Source: Jackrogersella multiformis | Taxonomy: Eukaryota; Ascomycota; Sordariomycetes; Xylariales; Hypoxylaceae | Assembly: GCA_902806575.1 (NCBI GenBank) | Contig: CADCXD010000009.1 | Location: 310,001 to 374,000, forward strand | DNA: 64,000 nt | Reading direction: 5' to 3' | Shown here: one piece after another, positions 33,488 through 45,102 of the stretch | Position numbering within the stretch: the stretch's first letter is position 1 | Layout of the letters: the number at the start of each line of letters is the position of its first letter | Made by a program: the position numbers and the translations under genes | The notes under the pieces: model-generated | Database searches by the model: none | Told to the model about the DNA's origin: nothing | Seen by the model: only the letters and a program-made list of their open reading frames with translations

Positions 33488-35089
33488 TTATTCTGCCTGT
33501 TCAGTCTTTTGCCGCTTCGACGGCGACTCTTCCGTGTCACTTAGATGTCGCTTAGCTTGGGATGGGCTCTCCTCCTGGATTTCTTGCCCTTTAAGCGGGA
33601 TCTGAAATTCTTCGGTAGGGGATGTCTGTTGAGCTATTTCTGTGCTGACTTGACTGTTTAGGAAGTTCTGGGTTTCTGGTTCTACTTCATTCTGGTAAGG
33701 TAGACTCTCATGCGTATACATAGCTGTTGGCGAATACGCTATCATTGGTGAGTATGGCTCTTCTGTTTCTTCGATCTTTGGTACATTTGCAGCTTCAGCT
33801 AAGTCCGACTCTCCTGTTGGTGTAGGCTGCTTAGAGCTACTGGTTTCAGTATCGCTGGCATCACCAACTGTTGCACCATTGCTGCCAGGCAAGCTGCTGT
33901 CTTTCTCCAGTTTCTCATTCTCATTAGCGGTTTGCATGGTATTAACCGGTGTAGCCAGCACCCCTTCCATTTCCGAGTCGGAATAGCAGTCGTCTGAGTC
34001 AACTGAGTCTTCTGAGTCGGACTCCTCTGGCTCTGACTCGTTTAACCTCGACTGTTGACCTACTTCCCGCTTATCTTCGGGTACTTCGACAACTACACTT
34101 CGAACTTTATAATGGATTCTTGTGTATATTTCATCTGGCAATCCCTCTTGGTCAATCTCGGTGTACCTTAAGGCATCGGGGTTGTGATTTGACTTTTCGC
34201 TAGGCACTTCGAGTGCTAATCGAACAAGATACCCTGACTTCTTGATTGTTCGATTGGCACATGCAGCCATTAATGATTGCCTATATGCATCAATGTCGTA
34301 ATTTTCTTCAAATTCTCTAAAAAGGAAACCGGGTTCCATCGATTCAAGTCCGAAGTGTTTTCGATAAAGAACGACCTTCAATCGACGGAAGAATTCACGG
34401 GATACAGCATATGAGACATGTCCTGTTGCCCATGCATCCTTAATATCTCTTACAATAATATCCGCAGCGGGGATTCCTACGGGCGTGAATCTAATACAGC
34501 CCTCTGCTAAAATCCCTCCAAGTCTCCGTTCAAGCAGAGCTCTTCGAGAATCTCGTTTCGTCGGTAAGGGGTCTATGATAGAAAATTGGTGAACTTCCCG
34601 GTCAACATACTTCTGGAAGCCTCCAACAGTCATTGGTATTTCCCTGATACATAGGATGACGGTCACCCAGACGCCGTCTATGCGAATCGGCCAGAGAGTG
34701 AATTCACAATCTCTCATCGGACCAAACATAGGGTGCATTTGGACTTGCTCGTTTCCGTCCGTGAATGACTTGCAAATTTTGACAAGGCCTGCCTTGAAAG
34801 ATTTCTTCCCGTCAGAAAACAGCTCGAGCTCCAAATCGTCGTCGATTGCTGGCATAGAAATAATTCTCTGGTTTATTAATTGATGGTGCTCCCAGAGCAG
34901 TCCAGATCGGAGACTCTTTGTAGATATAGGCCTATCTCTCGAGGTTTGCAACTGATACATTGCTGCCGCGTCATCCTTAAGCTTCGTTACCACATTGTTC
35001 GTCTCTTTCGTCAGCGTTGCCCCCCATCCGTATTTGAGAAACTTGTTACGGACAATTCGGGCAGCGCATGTTGGTTGTGCTGAAGGCAT
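33488..35089 (-). CDS. Uncharacterised fungal protein with acidic, Ser/Glu-rich C-terminal tail
   Basis: 533 residues without introns. Residues ~1-310 look folded, with FTLWPIRIDGVWVTVILCIRE followed by IIDPLP and a helical RRALLERRLGGILAEG; this WPIxxxxxWVxxI...IDP layout faintly recalls Ulp1-type cysteine-protease-like folds but no catalytic His/Cys can be placed, so no function is claimed. Residues ~350-533 are disordered, rich in Glu, Ser and Thr (EPEESDSEDSVDSDD...) and end with a basic SPSKRQKTEQ patch that could serve as a nuclear signal. I recall similar hypothetical proteins in Sordariomycetes. The ATG at 35089 is the first in the frame. Confidence 0.7.
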   Translation of the reverse strand: MPSAQPTCAARIVRNKFLKYGWGATLTKETNNVVTKLKDDAAAMYQLQTSRDRPISTKSLRSGLLWEHHQLINQRIISMPAIDDDLELELFSDGKKSFKAGLVKICKSFTDGNEQVQMHPMFGPMRDCEFTLWPIRIDGVWVTVILCIREIPMTVGGFQKYVDREVHQFSIIDPLPTKRDSRRALLERRLGGILAEGCIRFTPVGIPAADIIVRDIKDAWATGHVSYAVSREFFRRLKVVLYRKHFGLESMEPGFLFREFEENYDIDAYRQSLMAACANRTIKKSGYLVRLALEVPSEKSNHNPDALRYTEIDQEGLPDEIYTRIHYKVRSVVVEVPEDKREVGQQSRLNESEPEESDSEDSVDSDDCYSDSEMEGVLATPVNTMQTANENEKLEKDSSLPGSNGATVGDASDTETSSSKQPTPTGESDLAEAANVPKIEETEEPYSPMIAYSPTAMYTHESLPYQNEVEPETQNFLNSQVSTEIAQQTSPTEEFQIPLKGQEIQEESPSQAKRHLSDTEESPSKRQKTEQAE

Positions 35090-36674
35090 TGTTATTGATT
35101 AATCCAGGATTCTACAAGCTCGTTAAGATTATTCTCGATTGATATGACCGTTTACGAAGTTTAACTGTGAATTGAAGTTCTCTTGTTTTTCTCATAACTC
35201 CTTCGTTCCTCAGGCCTCGTTTTATACTAAGTGACGACAATACAACTCCTTAGTTCGACTCGATCTGTTGTTTAATTGATTTTGATCGTATTACACCGAG
35301 TTTTCCAAGATAACACGAATGGCTATGTCCAGATTGAAAGAAGAAGCTTGAATGTTACATCTATCCCTAGTGAATGTTGTGTTTCATGATCTTGATTGAA
35401 GTTTGAAGCCTGGCAATAGTCAATGAAAACATCCATTGACCAAGTCATCAACTAAGGTACGGTCTTTGAATTCTTTGTGAAACTAGTAGAGGAGCTGACG
35501 GATGCAGCAACAAAAAGGTGGTTAATATTAGGAACTAATTACCGACACAATCCCTTTGTAATTAAAGGCTTGAATAATAGTTTGTTCAATTTTCAATTTT
35601 TGAAAACCCCAATCCAATTGTCCTCGTAGGGTAGGCATAATTAATTGTTCTTCGATCACATTGTCATATGAAACTGAAGAATTCTAGGATAAGTCCGAAT
35701 AAAGCAACGCAACATTGAAAGGGGTTGAGATAACAATGCATCTCCTTAAGATACACATTGATATATTTACCATTTATGGACTTAGATAGATACAATAAAT
35801 GTTATAACCCATTCAATAATCTGTGTAGTCGGTTTTCAATCGATCCAACTGCAAATAGGTTAAGTATAATCGCAAAACCAAGACTTCTTAACTACCAACT
35901 CTCACTACCAACCAACAACACAATTTCAGAGCATCCAATTCATCTCTATGAAACATACGATGCATTTGGAATGAGAAGAAGCAATTAACCTAAAACTTAG
36001 CCCCAGCTTCTTTTAAGACGGCATGCAGCAGTTGTTATCGTTAGTTGCTTTCGCTCAGGGGTAGTTAAAAGGTATTAAGCAAAAGACTTATGTTCTATTA
36101 ACTTTATCAAGCCATTTTATATCTCCTTGTAATTCTACTATTGGGACATATCATAGTTGAACAGTTGAAGTTATATCCAATCACCCTGCTAAATATTAAG
36201 TAATAAACTCAGGATAAGACCTTAACAACTCACTTCAGCATCACGGGCTGGTAGTTTAACTACGGACAACCCACCAGGAACCAGGAATTAGAAATCAACA
36301 CAAAGTACCTATTCTTCAACGCAACAATGTAGGCTCCACAAGTTAAGTTTGCACGTAAGATACCTTACCTTTTCAATATAAGGTATTTGTACCAAGCTCT
36401 TGGCTAGGCTGTCAACACACATTTAGCCGGAACCACTTAACCCAAGGCGTGTAATACGTATGTATTTTCAATCCCATTTGGACACATTTACAGATCTCGT
36501 TTCTTAATCTCGAGCTATGCAGTTATCAGCCCGAACTTAGCCCCCACCTAACTCCGATCTTTCGGTGTTTGCTTACACTGTTAGCTACCCTTTGTCTCCT
36601 ACTTGGTCGTGTTATCGCTCGTTGACTGAGTCTCGATTCCGTTACATTTGTGTTTGCATGAACTTGCATTGACC
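35090..36674. other. Intergenic between divergent genes, AT-rich
   Basis: 1.6 kb, strongly AT-rich, no gene supported. It serves as the 5' flank of both the unknown acidic protein (minus) and the SET gene (plus). Confidence 0.5.
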
Positions 36675-38195
36675 ATGGCTTCCCGCGTTCCTTGGGTGGC
36701 ACCTCTGGCAATCTTCACCACGCACTTCACGCTCGCCCAATTAACAGACCCCAGAACTTGCTCGTTAGCTGGCTACCACTCACCCTTAGGCAAACACTAT
36801 GGTTTAGCAACTTGTCCACTCCCCATAGACGAGGAGTCCGCAGTAGAGACAGGGACATGGGCTCCCTGGAAGCGCCGTCCGTACTGCGTAGAACCTTTTA
36901 TGCGAGACGATGACGTGACCGGGCCAGAGTTCTGCCTCTACATTTTTGAGCCCTTCCGCGGTGACCAAGGCTTAACCGTCATCACCACGCCCGTCCTCGC
37001 GGCAACTATAGTCGATGCCCTAGATGACTCGATCTTGCCCCCTAAACTTAGGGACCACCCTTCGAGTGCACTCACGGCAGAAGAGCAGATAAATGTGGCA
37101 TTCACGATAGAGGATATGCCAGGGAAAGGAAAAGGACTCATTGCCCAGCGCCCAATTCGTAAATGGGACCTCGTGCTCGTAGACCATCCGGTCATGCTGG
37201 CGCATATGGACTTATTCGACGTAGTTGGTTCTGAAATCCGAGGGGATGTGCTAGAGCGAGCTTTGAAGCAGTTACCAGAGAAGCAACAGGAGGAGATATT
37301 ATCATTGGCGCGTAGCATGGGCGGTGAACCGATTGAGGATATTCTGAAGACGAATATTTTTGGCGTTGAGCTGGGTGTCGAGATACCGCACCTAGGCCTA
37401 TTTCCAATTGCTTCGGTGAGTTATGCCAACGCATAGCTTCAACTTAGAGCTAATCTGACGAACATAGCGTATCAACCACGATTGTAAACCTAAGTATGCA
37501 GAGACGATCTCGAAGGGATGACCAGAAACTAATAGATGGCTAGTGTATTTTGGCGGTACTCAGTGCGCACCCTGACAGTTGAAGTCATAGCAATGAGAGG
37601 CATCGAAGCAGGGGAAGAGATAACACAAAGCTGTATGTTGTCTCTTTACGTTTACCCCTATCGAGGCCCCACTTTCATCCCTCCCCTTTTTCCTAGCATA
37701 ACGCACTCAGCCACCTAATCATAAATCCCAGACGTCCCACTCGGTCTCTCCTACTCAGACCGCAGAGAAGACCTTAATAACTGGGACTTTACCTGCACAT
37801 GCTCATTATGCGCCTCCTCGAAGCGGCAAAGAGCGACTTCCGACGAGCACCGCCAACAGCTTCAGCACATCTACCACGAGCTCAACCAAGGCGCAACGGG
37901 CAACTCCAATCTTACGGCCGTCGCGATCGACTCCCTCGCGGCCGAGATGGTCTCGCTGGTACGTGAAGAGGGACTCGAGCCCCAACTCCTCGTGTACTAC
38001 GGCGTGGTAGCCAGAGCGTACATGCGCGTGGGCGGGCTAGCCGCGGCGAGGAGGTATGTTGATCTGTGCGAGGACTTATGGGTGCGGTACGCGGGCGAGG
38101 AGGATGATTACCTCGCGGGCATGCAGCAGCTGAGGCACGAACTGAGAGAACGGGAGAAGAAGGCGATCGCTGGTGAGAACTCCGAGGGGGTTTAG
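36675..38195 (+). CDS. SET-domain protein with N-terminal signal-like peptide, 4 exons
   Basis: Exons 36675-37415, 37468-37493, 37544-37632 and 37732-38195 join in frame to 439 residues. The ATG at 36675 opens a hydrophobic stretch that looks like a signal peptide (VAPLAIFTTHFTLAQ), then a Cys-containing region to ~residue 110. The SET domain begins near residue 140 (FTIEDMPGKGKGLIAQRPI) and continues across the introns to RINHDCKPN, FWRYS, the EAGEEITQSY catalytic Tyr and a post-SET FTCTCSLC cysteine set. It thus keeps substrate- and AdoMet-binding motifs of a lysine methyltransferase. The C-terminus is helical. Exon 2 is a 26-nt microexon coding the invariant NHDC. A secretory signal on a SET protein is odd, but a group of fungal 'SET domain protein 5' relatives shares it. 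Confidence 0.82.
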
Positions 38196-38629
38196 AGATA
38201 TAAACTTTTCAAGGTAGAGCAAGGAACGTGTAGAATATCTAATCTTTTTAGATTTGGTCGTTAACGTTGTGAACCATAGTGGGAAGCAAAAAGTTGGCAT
38301 ATTACATATATTGATTCACGTTTCAATCAAGGAATCAAGAAATAGGATGAAGTTCTTCTGCGTTTTTTAAGACCCTAGTAGGTAGGTACCTAGTATATAT
38401 CTCTAATTATATGTGCCTTATTTTTCCTCCTCTATTCTAATCGTAAATTGCCTCGAATCAACGATGTGGGTGGGTATGTGAGCAACGTCATTAGAGTGAT
38501 TGTTGCTGCACTTTTTGGATTATTCAATTCTGCAACCCTTGATACCTATTCCCGCGAAGCCTTGTGTCTGTTAAAGAGACAGTTGGGCGGGCTAACCCCT
38601 TTTCTTTAGCGTGAGCTCAGTCGTGTTCT
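38196..38629. other. Intergenic with a GGTAGGTACC motif copy
   Basis: 434 bp; a taggtaggtaccta copy lies at about 38379-38392. No gene. Confidence 0.5.
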
Positions 38630-38929
38630 CTATTTCATAATTGATAACCCGTAAATCCGATTCGTGCCGTTCCAACAAGCAAATAAAACATTCGCTATAG
38701 CTCCTCGAAACTCGATAGGCAAGGTTGATATGAACTCAACGTCATTCTGCTGATAATCCAGTATCGGGTGTCCGCTCCATCTTAGTGTGCTTATAGCATT
38801 GATAAGCCACTGAGAAACAGGTGCTTCGGAGAAAGCCATCCTTCCACAAGCATCGGGTAGAAGATATCGTGCTAGATCATCTCGAATAAAATCCAAGTGA
38901 GGCCGAACTGATTGAATCGTAAAACCCAT
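38630..38929 (-). CDS. Possible small hypothetical protein, 99 aa
   Basis: An ATG-started frame on the same strand, beginning only 14 bp after the flavohemoprotein stop codon. Composition is protein-like (SVRPHLDFIRDDLARYLLP..., FACWNGTNRIYGL) but I recognise no family. Such close spacing in a fungus would place it in the flavohemoprotein 3' UTR, so it may be non-coding or a separate overlapping transcript. Confidence 0.3.
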   Translation of the reverse strand: MGFTIQSVRPHLDFIRDDLARYLLPDACGRMAFSEAPVSQWLINAISTLRWSGHPILDYQQNDVEFISTLPIEFRGAIANVLFACWNGTNRIYGLSIMK

Positions 38930-38943
38930 TCTTTGAGTGCCGC

Positions 38944-40275
38944 CTAGGTATCTAGGTCATGACTCATCTCGAAGCTGCCCACGGAAAAGATTTCGAACTG
39001 CACGGCTTCCGGCTTCACTCTACATCTTTGCAGGTGGCTAGACGCCTGTATCATGAACTTCTCAGGGCCGCATATGTAGTATTCCGTCATATTATTGCCA
39101 AGATACAAGTCTTCGGCCGTTAGGGAGAGAAAGTCGTTCTCGAAAGTCGACGTGTATGAGAGCACGTCGCTATCTGATAATCTTGATTTGAAGAACTTAG
39201 TTCTCATATTCGGATGCTTCTTGGCAAGGTTCTCAACATGTGTTTGGAAGGGTGCATCATGCCGCGATGCTTGGATCCACGACACTGGCCTATTGATTCG
39301 CTTCTCAACGACTGTATTTAGCATCGAAAGGAGTGGGGCGACGCAAACTCCGGCGGAAATAAGGACGAGTGGCATTGAAGTATCCACATTCGGGGTCAGG
39401 TGGAAAGAACCAGAAGGATGTGTCAATTCTATGGTGTCCCCTTCGTGGAACTCGTCGATGAGTGAGTTGGAGACAATGCCCGGTCTGCATGGTTGCACAC
39501 TGCCAATGCTACTATCCGACGCGCTGCTGGCGGCCGACGAGACTGTCATAGCATCCATACGATCATCTCGAGATGAAGCATAATCCCAATTCGACCCTTG
39601 ATCGCGCTTGACCGTGATTCTGTAGTAGCCAGGGTTGGGCGCATCGCTCAGCGAATATTGCCTGAGCTGCGCATACCTCATACCAGGCACCGTGATTCTC
39701 ACAGTGACGTACTGGCCCGGCAAAAAAGTTGGTAATGGCTTGCCGTCAACCGGCCTCAGCGTGAAAGACACAATGTTTCCCTCCATTGTTTCGTTCTTCT
39801 TGTCATATATCATAAATTTCCGCCAGGCCTTCCACTTTTCGAATTCGCGGTAGATATGAGCTTCTCGACCCGTCAACATCTTAGCCATAACCCAGTATGC
39901 CTTCGACCAAGCTAGCTTGACTTCGGGGGTCATCGCGGGACCGAGAACGGCAGAGAATGCTCGAAGCAGGTATTTTCCTACAATTTCATACTGTTCGGGT
40001 TGGATGTTCAGCGATGCATGCTTTTGCGCTACCCGTTCCAACTTTGGCGTTAGCTCGCTGATGTTGACGATGTTAGAAGCGAAGGCCAATATGAGTGATG
40101 TTAATGCTCGTGGTTGTTTTCCCGTGTGCATATTCACGTTGTTGAAATAGTTGTGGAGGTCGGGGTGGTCGCGCAACATCGTCTTGTAGAACACAGTCGA
40201 TATGTGTTCTCCGTGCTGCCGCAGAGCCGGAATTGTATCCCGGACTAATTTCGTCTCTTGGGCATTGAGAGCCAT
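38944..40275 (-). CDS. Flavohemoprotein (nitric oxide dioxygenase)
   Basis: 443 residues, intron-free. Residues 1-~145 are a globin with the proximal His86 in AQKHASLNI and the usual PELxxxF-like DHPDLHNYF start. Residues ~150-290 form the FAD-binding domain with LRQYSLSD, and ~300-443 the NAD(P)H domain with ISAGVCVAPLLSML and YYICGPEKFM. This is the full fungal/bacterial Hmp-Yhb1 layout, which oxidises NO to nitrate with O2 and NAD(P)H and protects against nitrosative stress in cytosol or mitochondria. The nucleotide loop reads GVCVAPLLS where GVGxTPLLS is common, so Gly and Thr are replaced. A Ser-rich insert (SSAASSASDSS) in the FAD domain also stands out. Confidence 0.92.
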   Translation of the reverse strand: MALNAQETKLVRDTIPALRQHGEHISTVFYKTMLRDHPDLHNYFNNVNMHTGKQPRALTSLILAFASNIVNISELTPKLERVAQKHASLNIQPEQYEIVGKYLLRAFSAVLGPAMTPEVKLAWSKAYWVMAKMLTGREAHIYREFEKWKAWRKFMIYDKKNETMEGNIVSFTLRPVDGKPLPTFLPGQYVTVRITVPGMRYAQLRQYSLSDAPNPGYYRITVKRDQGSNWDYASSRDDRMDAMTVSSAASSASDSSIGSVQPCRPGIVSNSLIDEFHEGDTIELTHPSGSFHLTPNVDTSMPLVLISAGVCVAPLLSMLNTVVEKRINRPVSWIQASRHDAPFQTHVENLAKKHPNMRTKFFKSRLSDSDVLSYTSTFENDFLSLTAEDLYLGNNMTEYYICGPEKFMIQASSHLQRCRVKPEAVQFEIFSVGSFEMSHDLDT

Positions 40276-42177
40276 GGTGGCTGGTTGTCGCCCTAATAGA
40301 CGATAAGATTACGAGCCGAGAGCTGAATTTGATGACTGTTGTAGTAGATGAGCTGAACCACGAAATCACAAGAGTTGGTGTAAGTCTGATGGGCGGTGGG
40401 AGGATAATGCGTGTCAACGTCGTACTAGGTAAGATGAGCTAGAATATTAGAGGCTGGAAGATTAGAAGTAGGTAGGAGGTAGGTAGTTGTCAGAAAGGGA
40501 GGAGATCTGTATTAGTTTTTATTTGATCTAATTGCACAAGGCCTATGTTTCAATTCAAATAATCTTAAACCATTCAAGTTTCGTAACTCATGGGTGACCT
40601 TTAATATCTTTCTTACCGCCTACTCGTACTTGTGATATAATATAGCATCTCGTTCGGCTCCGATAAGTTATTCGCCAGGCTCAGGCTGAATGATGAAAAA
40701 TTATTCTAGCGCGGGGAATAGTATGACAATGTTTCCGGACACTACCGGTCCTATGTAATACTAATAACTATTACCTACCTAGGTAGGTATCTTTCGTTTT
40801 CAGACGGCCGGAATCACGCGAGCAAGAATATTCCCGTGAAGTCCCGTGAATAAAAAATGGCATGATGTGACGGCATGTTCATGCGTAGTTGGGTAGTTCT
40901 CAGGCCAGATCTCGTCATCGAATGATTTTGAGGATTTTACTTTTTCTAGAACAATACCAAAAATCCCCGAGGTGCCGAGCTCGCGTGCGCTGACACGCAT
41001 TTACTACGTAATTCCGGGGTCCAGGTTTGGGTAGGGCGAGCAATCATGGGGCAGTTCTAAGAAAGACCGCCAAACTAGTGGGGATAATTAATATAAATGG
41101 TGTCTTTCGCCACTAGTATTCGGACATTGGAGACTCGTTGAATATTTTCCTCTTAGCTCTAGCTAGTTTACCCAGTCATATCCCTTGGAACGGTCTTAGA
41201 AGTGTTGGTGAGCATGCTAGAAGTGCCTACCTAGGTAGGTAATAGAATAACGAACCCTTAAGAGATATCTCAAGATACCTAAGACTGTTAATTACCATCA
41301 TAACAATACGATTCGCAAAATAATAGTCAGAAACAATCATTGCTTCAGATTGTTTGTAGATCTACGTGTACCTAGTCGCGGAACTGCTACTTAGCTCCCG
41401 CTGTCATCTACTACGTAGTAAACAACCAGGCACCGGCAATTGTGGCGGGCGATCTAGGCCTTGAAAATAAAGGGGACCTAAGCATCTGGACCCTTAAGGT
41501 TGCATTCTGATCTTCTTACGATCCAAGGTTCATAGTGGAATTTTCTTGAATTATAGATCATACATACACTACATCTGTTCAAACCGAGATTTCCCATTTC
41601 TGGTTCCGATCTAATTTCCAATTATTAGTATCTACCCAGCCTAAGTTTGTTAGATGGGCTTCAGCGAGACCCGAAGTTCAATCTCACATATACCAACAGA
41701 TTCTTACGTCTATTCCAATATCAAAAGTTCCATTAAGCCTCGTTCAAATATAGTGCACTATGTAGAATGTCCGAAAGAGTTATCAGGTTTCCGAGAATCC
41801 ACTATGGACGTTTTACAACTCCCCTGCACGTACAACATTCCTCGCACAGGTACGCCTCACTCCCTTTCCGGTAATCTATTCGCCAGTGGGTCGCTGGGAA
41901 TTCACTACATAAATACGCCGACAGTACAAGTCAAATATCCCTATAGGAATTAACTGAAAGGGAGAGGGGGGAATGTTTGATATTCATACCTTGACTGACA
42001 TTTCTTCCATGGAGCCTAAGTATAATACAAAAATATTGAAAATCAAAGAACGCAGCAAGGCGATGCAAATAATATCAACTCCGGATGCGAAAGCCGTCGC
42101 TAGAAGGTAGGCAATCCCAACAATGCACGTATCCCGCCAAACTCCGAGTCCCTGCATAACCAACCTCCTTGTCTCAT
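40276..42177. other. Intergenic with two near-perfect 16-bp palindromes
   Basis: 1.9 kb without a supported gene. The palindrome ACCTACCTAGGTAGGT is perfect at 40773-40788 and 15 of 16 at 41226-41240. Open frames at 41.65-42.2 kb have no motif support. Confidence 0.55.
40773..40788. repeat. Perfect 16-bp palindrome ACCTACCTAGGTAGGT
   Basis: The clearest copy of the dispersed motif found in most intergenic gaps of the window. Confidence 0.9.
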
Positions 42178-43070
42178 CTACTCGCCAATCCACCATTTCC
42201 CAAGCGCCGTCCAAGCGCCATTAGCATCGAGCATCTGCGCAGCTGGGCTCACAAACCCGTCAACTACGCTGGTGGAAACGCCAAAGAAGCCGTACTCAGC
42301 AATCCACTTTTGACCGTCCAGCCACTTCGACACCTCCTTGGTGAACGTCACCACCTGCGTTGGGTCGCGGCTGGTACTCGCAATCTCGCCGACAATGACA
42401 GGCAGCTTAAAAGTGTTGTGTTTCTCGGTCAAGTATGTCTTCACGTTTTGGATCTCCTGATCGGATGGGTTTGTCGGAAGCGTGTAAAAGTGCAGGTTGA
42501 GATAATCCGGCTTCTCCTTGTCCGACAACAAGCCCATGAACGCCTGAAGCCACTTTGGCCGTTTGGATCGCTAGCGCACGCGGGAGCGACGAGCTTCGCG
42601 CCATATTTCTGTCGAAGCGGGAGCATGCTCGCCCTCCATTTGGCAACCGCGTCGGCTTCGCTGATGCCAGCGCGTTCCGGCTCGTTGTAGAAGTGCACGA
42701 TGGTGTTCTTCTGTGACGATACGACAGATATGAGGTTATTCCAATTCTCGCCGCTGAGATGCTGCGGCGTGCGTACCATCGGGCGGAAGAGGAATTCCTT
42801 GGATAACTCTTGTGGCCGCTTCGTCTCCCAGTTCGTTACTGACTTGATAACGCTTGACGAGGCTAGTGAGGTTGCCGCAGTCAAGAGGCCCGGGATAATG
42901 TTAAGCTTAGCTGACAAGCTTGTTTCCCAAAGAATAATACGCTTCCCTCCTCCGGAGCCACGCTGGGACAGCTGATCAGATGTTTCAACCGGTGCCGCGT
43001 TGGCGGGACTTGCGAGCAAGACACAAGCTGCAAGGCAAGCCAAATGTCTAATACTTCGAAGTAGAACCAT
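42178..43070 (-). pseudogene. GH128 (Asl1-like) secreted beta-glucanase with a frameshift
   Basis: The ATG at 43070 opens a signal peptide (HLACLAACVLLASPANA). The frame then runs through WETSLSAKLNIIPGLL, HFYNEPERAGIS (likely acid/base Glu) and VAPACASDPNGQ, but shifts frame in the TTT at 42554-42556. The second part resumes in another frame with MGLL, YLNLHFYTLPTN, PVIVGEIAS (likely nucleophile Glu) and the C-terminal WIGE stop at 42178. The two halves together make a complete GH128 protein of about 297 residues. One missing A in an A-run of the coding strand explains the break; it could be a real lesion or a sequence error. GH128 enzymes cut beta-1,3-glucan, including the fungus's own wall. 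Confidence 0.82.
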
Positions 43071-45030
43071 TTTGATAATGAACTAATTATTACACGAAAT
43101 AGATAGCAGCCAAAAAGAATCGATACGGACAAGATCTACATATGCAGTCTTGCTTGAGATGAGAGGATATTCATACAATTTATTATCTTCACCTGCGCCC
43201 CTGAAACCAAGCTCAAATAAAGGCACAGCCAGGAATAAGACTTACACTCCATCATACAGTAGGTAGGTAAGTAATTGATGATAGTTTCACGCTCGATCAG
43301 GAGGAGCTGGTAATATTCCTGACGCCAACATCCTAGATCGGATTGCCCAATGTACAGCTAACAAGTACAGCCATCTTCTAATAAAATCGATTGCGATCTC
43401 ATTGTAGCATGTAAGATTCTAAAAATATTTCAGTGCCTGCCTTAGCACCAAAATCCCGGGATGGATCAGCGTCAGCTAGGTTGGATGGGTTTAGATCCGA
43501 TAGGTACCTACATACGCTAATGCACAACGTCATAACATCTAACAATAATACTTAAGGGGAAGATATAAGGTGTTTTTTATATTATTATTCCACGTAACCT
43601 AGTGGCTTTCTTTTTTAGATTGTTAAGTTTGCCTGGGGGCTCTGTAAAGATATATTTATTAATAACTGCCAACGCCATTTTCACAATACCTACGTCAAGC
43701 ACTTTACCTGCTTAGGTACCTACCTAAGTACCCACCTAAGGTCATGTAGATAGGTACCTATATATATTCAACCGCTACATTGGACAAGACACAGTTAAGC
43801 GACAAGGAGATAAAGGAACAATATCATTTTAAATTAAGTGAGCGCTACCCTAGTTAGATGTTTGAATTAACTTGTAATAGGATTTAGACGTTTGGTTTAT
43901 AGTTGTTCTGTGGCATTTGAAGGATTAATAGTAGCTAGCATTAGGGAGCCCCTCATCGAAAGATTTCTTGCGGCGGACACAAGCTTAAGCGAAGGAGCGG
44001 CGGAAACAGTTATAACATCATCATACACACTCATAGGCGAGATTTATAAGATATGGTGTAGGCCTTAATATTTGAATATAGATTTAAAAGACTAAAGTAT
44101 ATAACTTTATTATACCTACATACCTAGGTAGGCATTTTAGTACCTAGATATATATAAAAGTTCATACTAACTTAACTATTAAAAAAAATAACATGTTATC
44201 TGTTCAAAGAATAAAAGATCTGGAGAGAAAACTGTTCCTATATTTAATCTCCCCCAAAAAAGAGTTTGAACCTGATTCGAACCCGCAACTTTAACGAGCG
44301 GGGGTTTGAGCTTCATTCAACTAAGCCACTTGGAACTGCCCGCTTGGACAATAGACGATTATGTTATTGCTACTGATAAGGGCTATTATGGTTAAGAGAT
44401 ACTTAGATTTCTTATGGTTGCCCAGAGAAACTGTTGTCCTAGGAGGTGGTTAGAAAGAGGTTGACGTTGCGAAGCAATATCCAGTAATAAGAACTTGAAC
44501 CGCATAAGAAATAACGTATTAGCCGCCATGATTCTCGATCAACCCTTGGAAAAAGTCATGGTAACTATGGTAACCATAAAAGGTTCAAGTAACTCTAGTT
44601 ATCTTACAGTATTAGAAATCTCAATTTGATTTAGAGAAAGGGGTAAAATGAAGAATTTCGCTCGAATCTACTATAGGAGAGAAGCCTCTGCGTGCTCTTT
44701 GTTTTTTAAAAAGCTTAAAAGGCTCATCTTTCATCACATATCTACCTGTCTTTCACATTTTCCATGTCAATAATACTAAGTTCACCATATAAGTTGTGTT
44801 AGATTTTACGTTAGACAATGTATTATGACCACCAATCAACATCTAAACGGAAAATTAATAGAGATACCCAATCTTACGAAGTGCAAAGTGGAAAATCATC
44901 CAATGATGCCCACGAGTGGGCACTGTGATAATGTGAGTCATAGCTTGAGGTCGTAGGTTGTTAGGAGCATATAAGCTAAGTTATGCTAATGATGGATAGA
45001 AGATGAGACTGCGGATTCATTTGTCTCCTA
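43071..45030. other. Intergenic with tRNA-like relic and motif copies
   Basis: 2 kb, strongly AT-rich. Motif copies at 43711-43727 (cttaggtacctacctaag) and 44121-44132. A decayed tRNA-like element is listed separately. Confidence 0.5.
44261..44337 (-). other. Probable tRNA relic (pseudo-tRNA)
   Basis: On the minus strand a TGGCTTAGTTGAATG A-box, a GGTTCGAATCA B-box and a terminal TTTTTT run are spaced as in a tRNA, and the D-stem GCTT/AAGC pairs. The T-stem and most of the acceptor stem do not pair, so it should not fold as a working tRNA. No anticodon is assigned. Confidence 0.45.
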
Positions 45031-45102
45031 AGCTTCATGGCGCAGTGGAAGCGCGCCGGGCTCATAACCCGGAGGTCCTCCGATCGAAACGGAGTGGAGC
45101 TA
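45031..45102 (+). tRNA. Initiator tRNA-Met (CAT)
   Basis: Acceptor AGCTTCA pairs with TGGAGCT (one T-G), the anticodon arm is the initiator-type GGGCTCATAACCC with CAT at 45063-45065, and the T-arm CTCCG-ATCGAAA-CGGAG has the initiator-specific A at position 54 instead of T. The D-arm GCGC...GCGC and V-loop match eukaryotic initiators. The last base listed is discriminator A. A TTTCTTTTTTC Pol III terminator follows. No intron. Confidence 0.92.

Noticed and set aside
33488..35089. Ulp1-type SUMO protease
   Set aside because: A faint layout resemblance only; catalytic His, Asp and Cys could not be placed.
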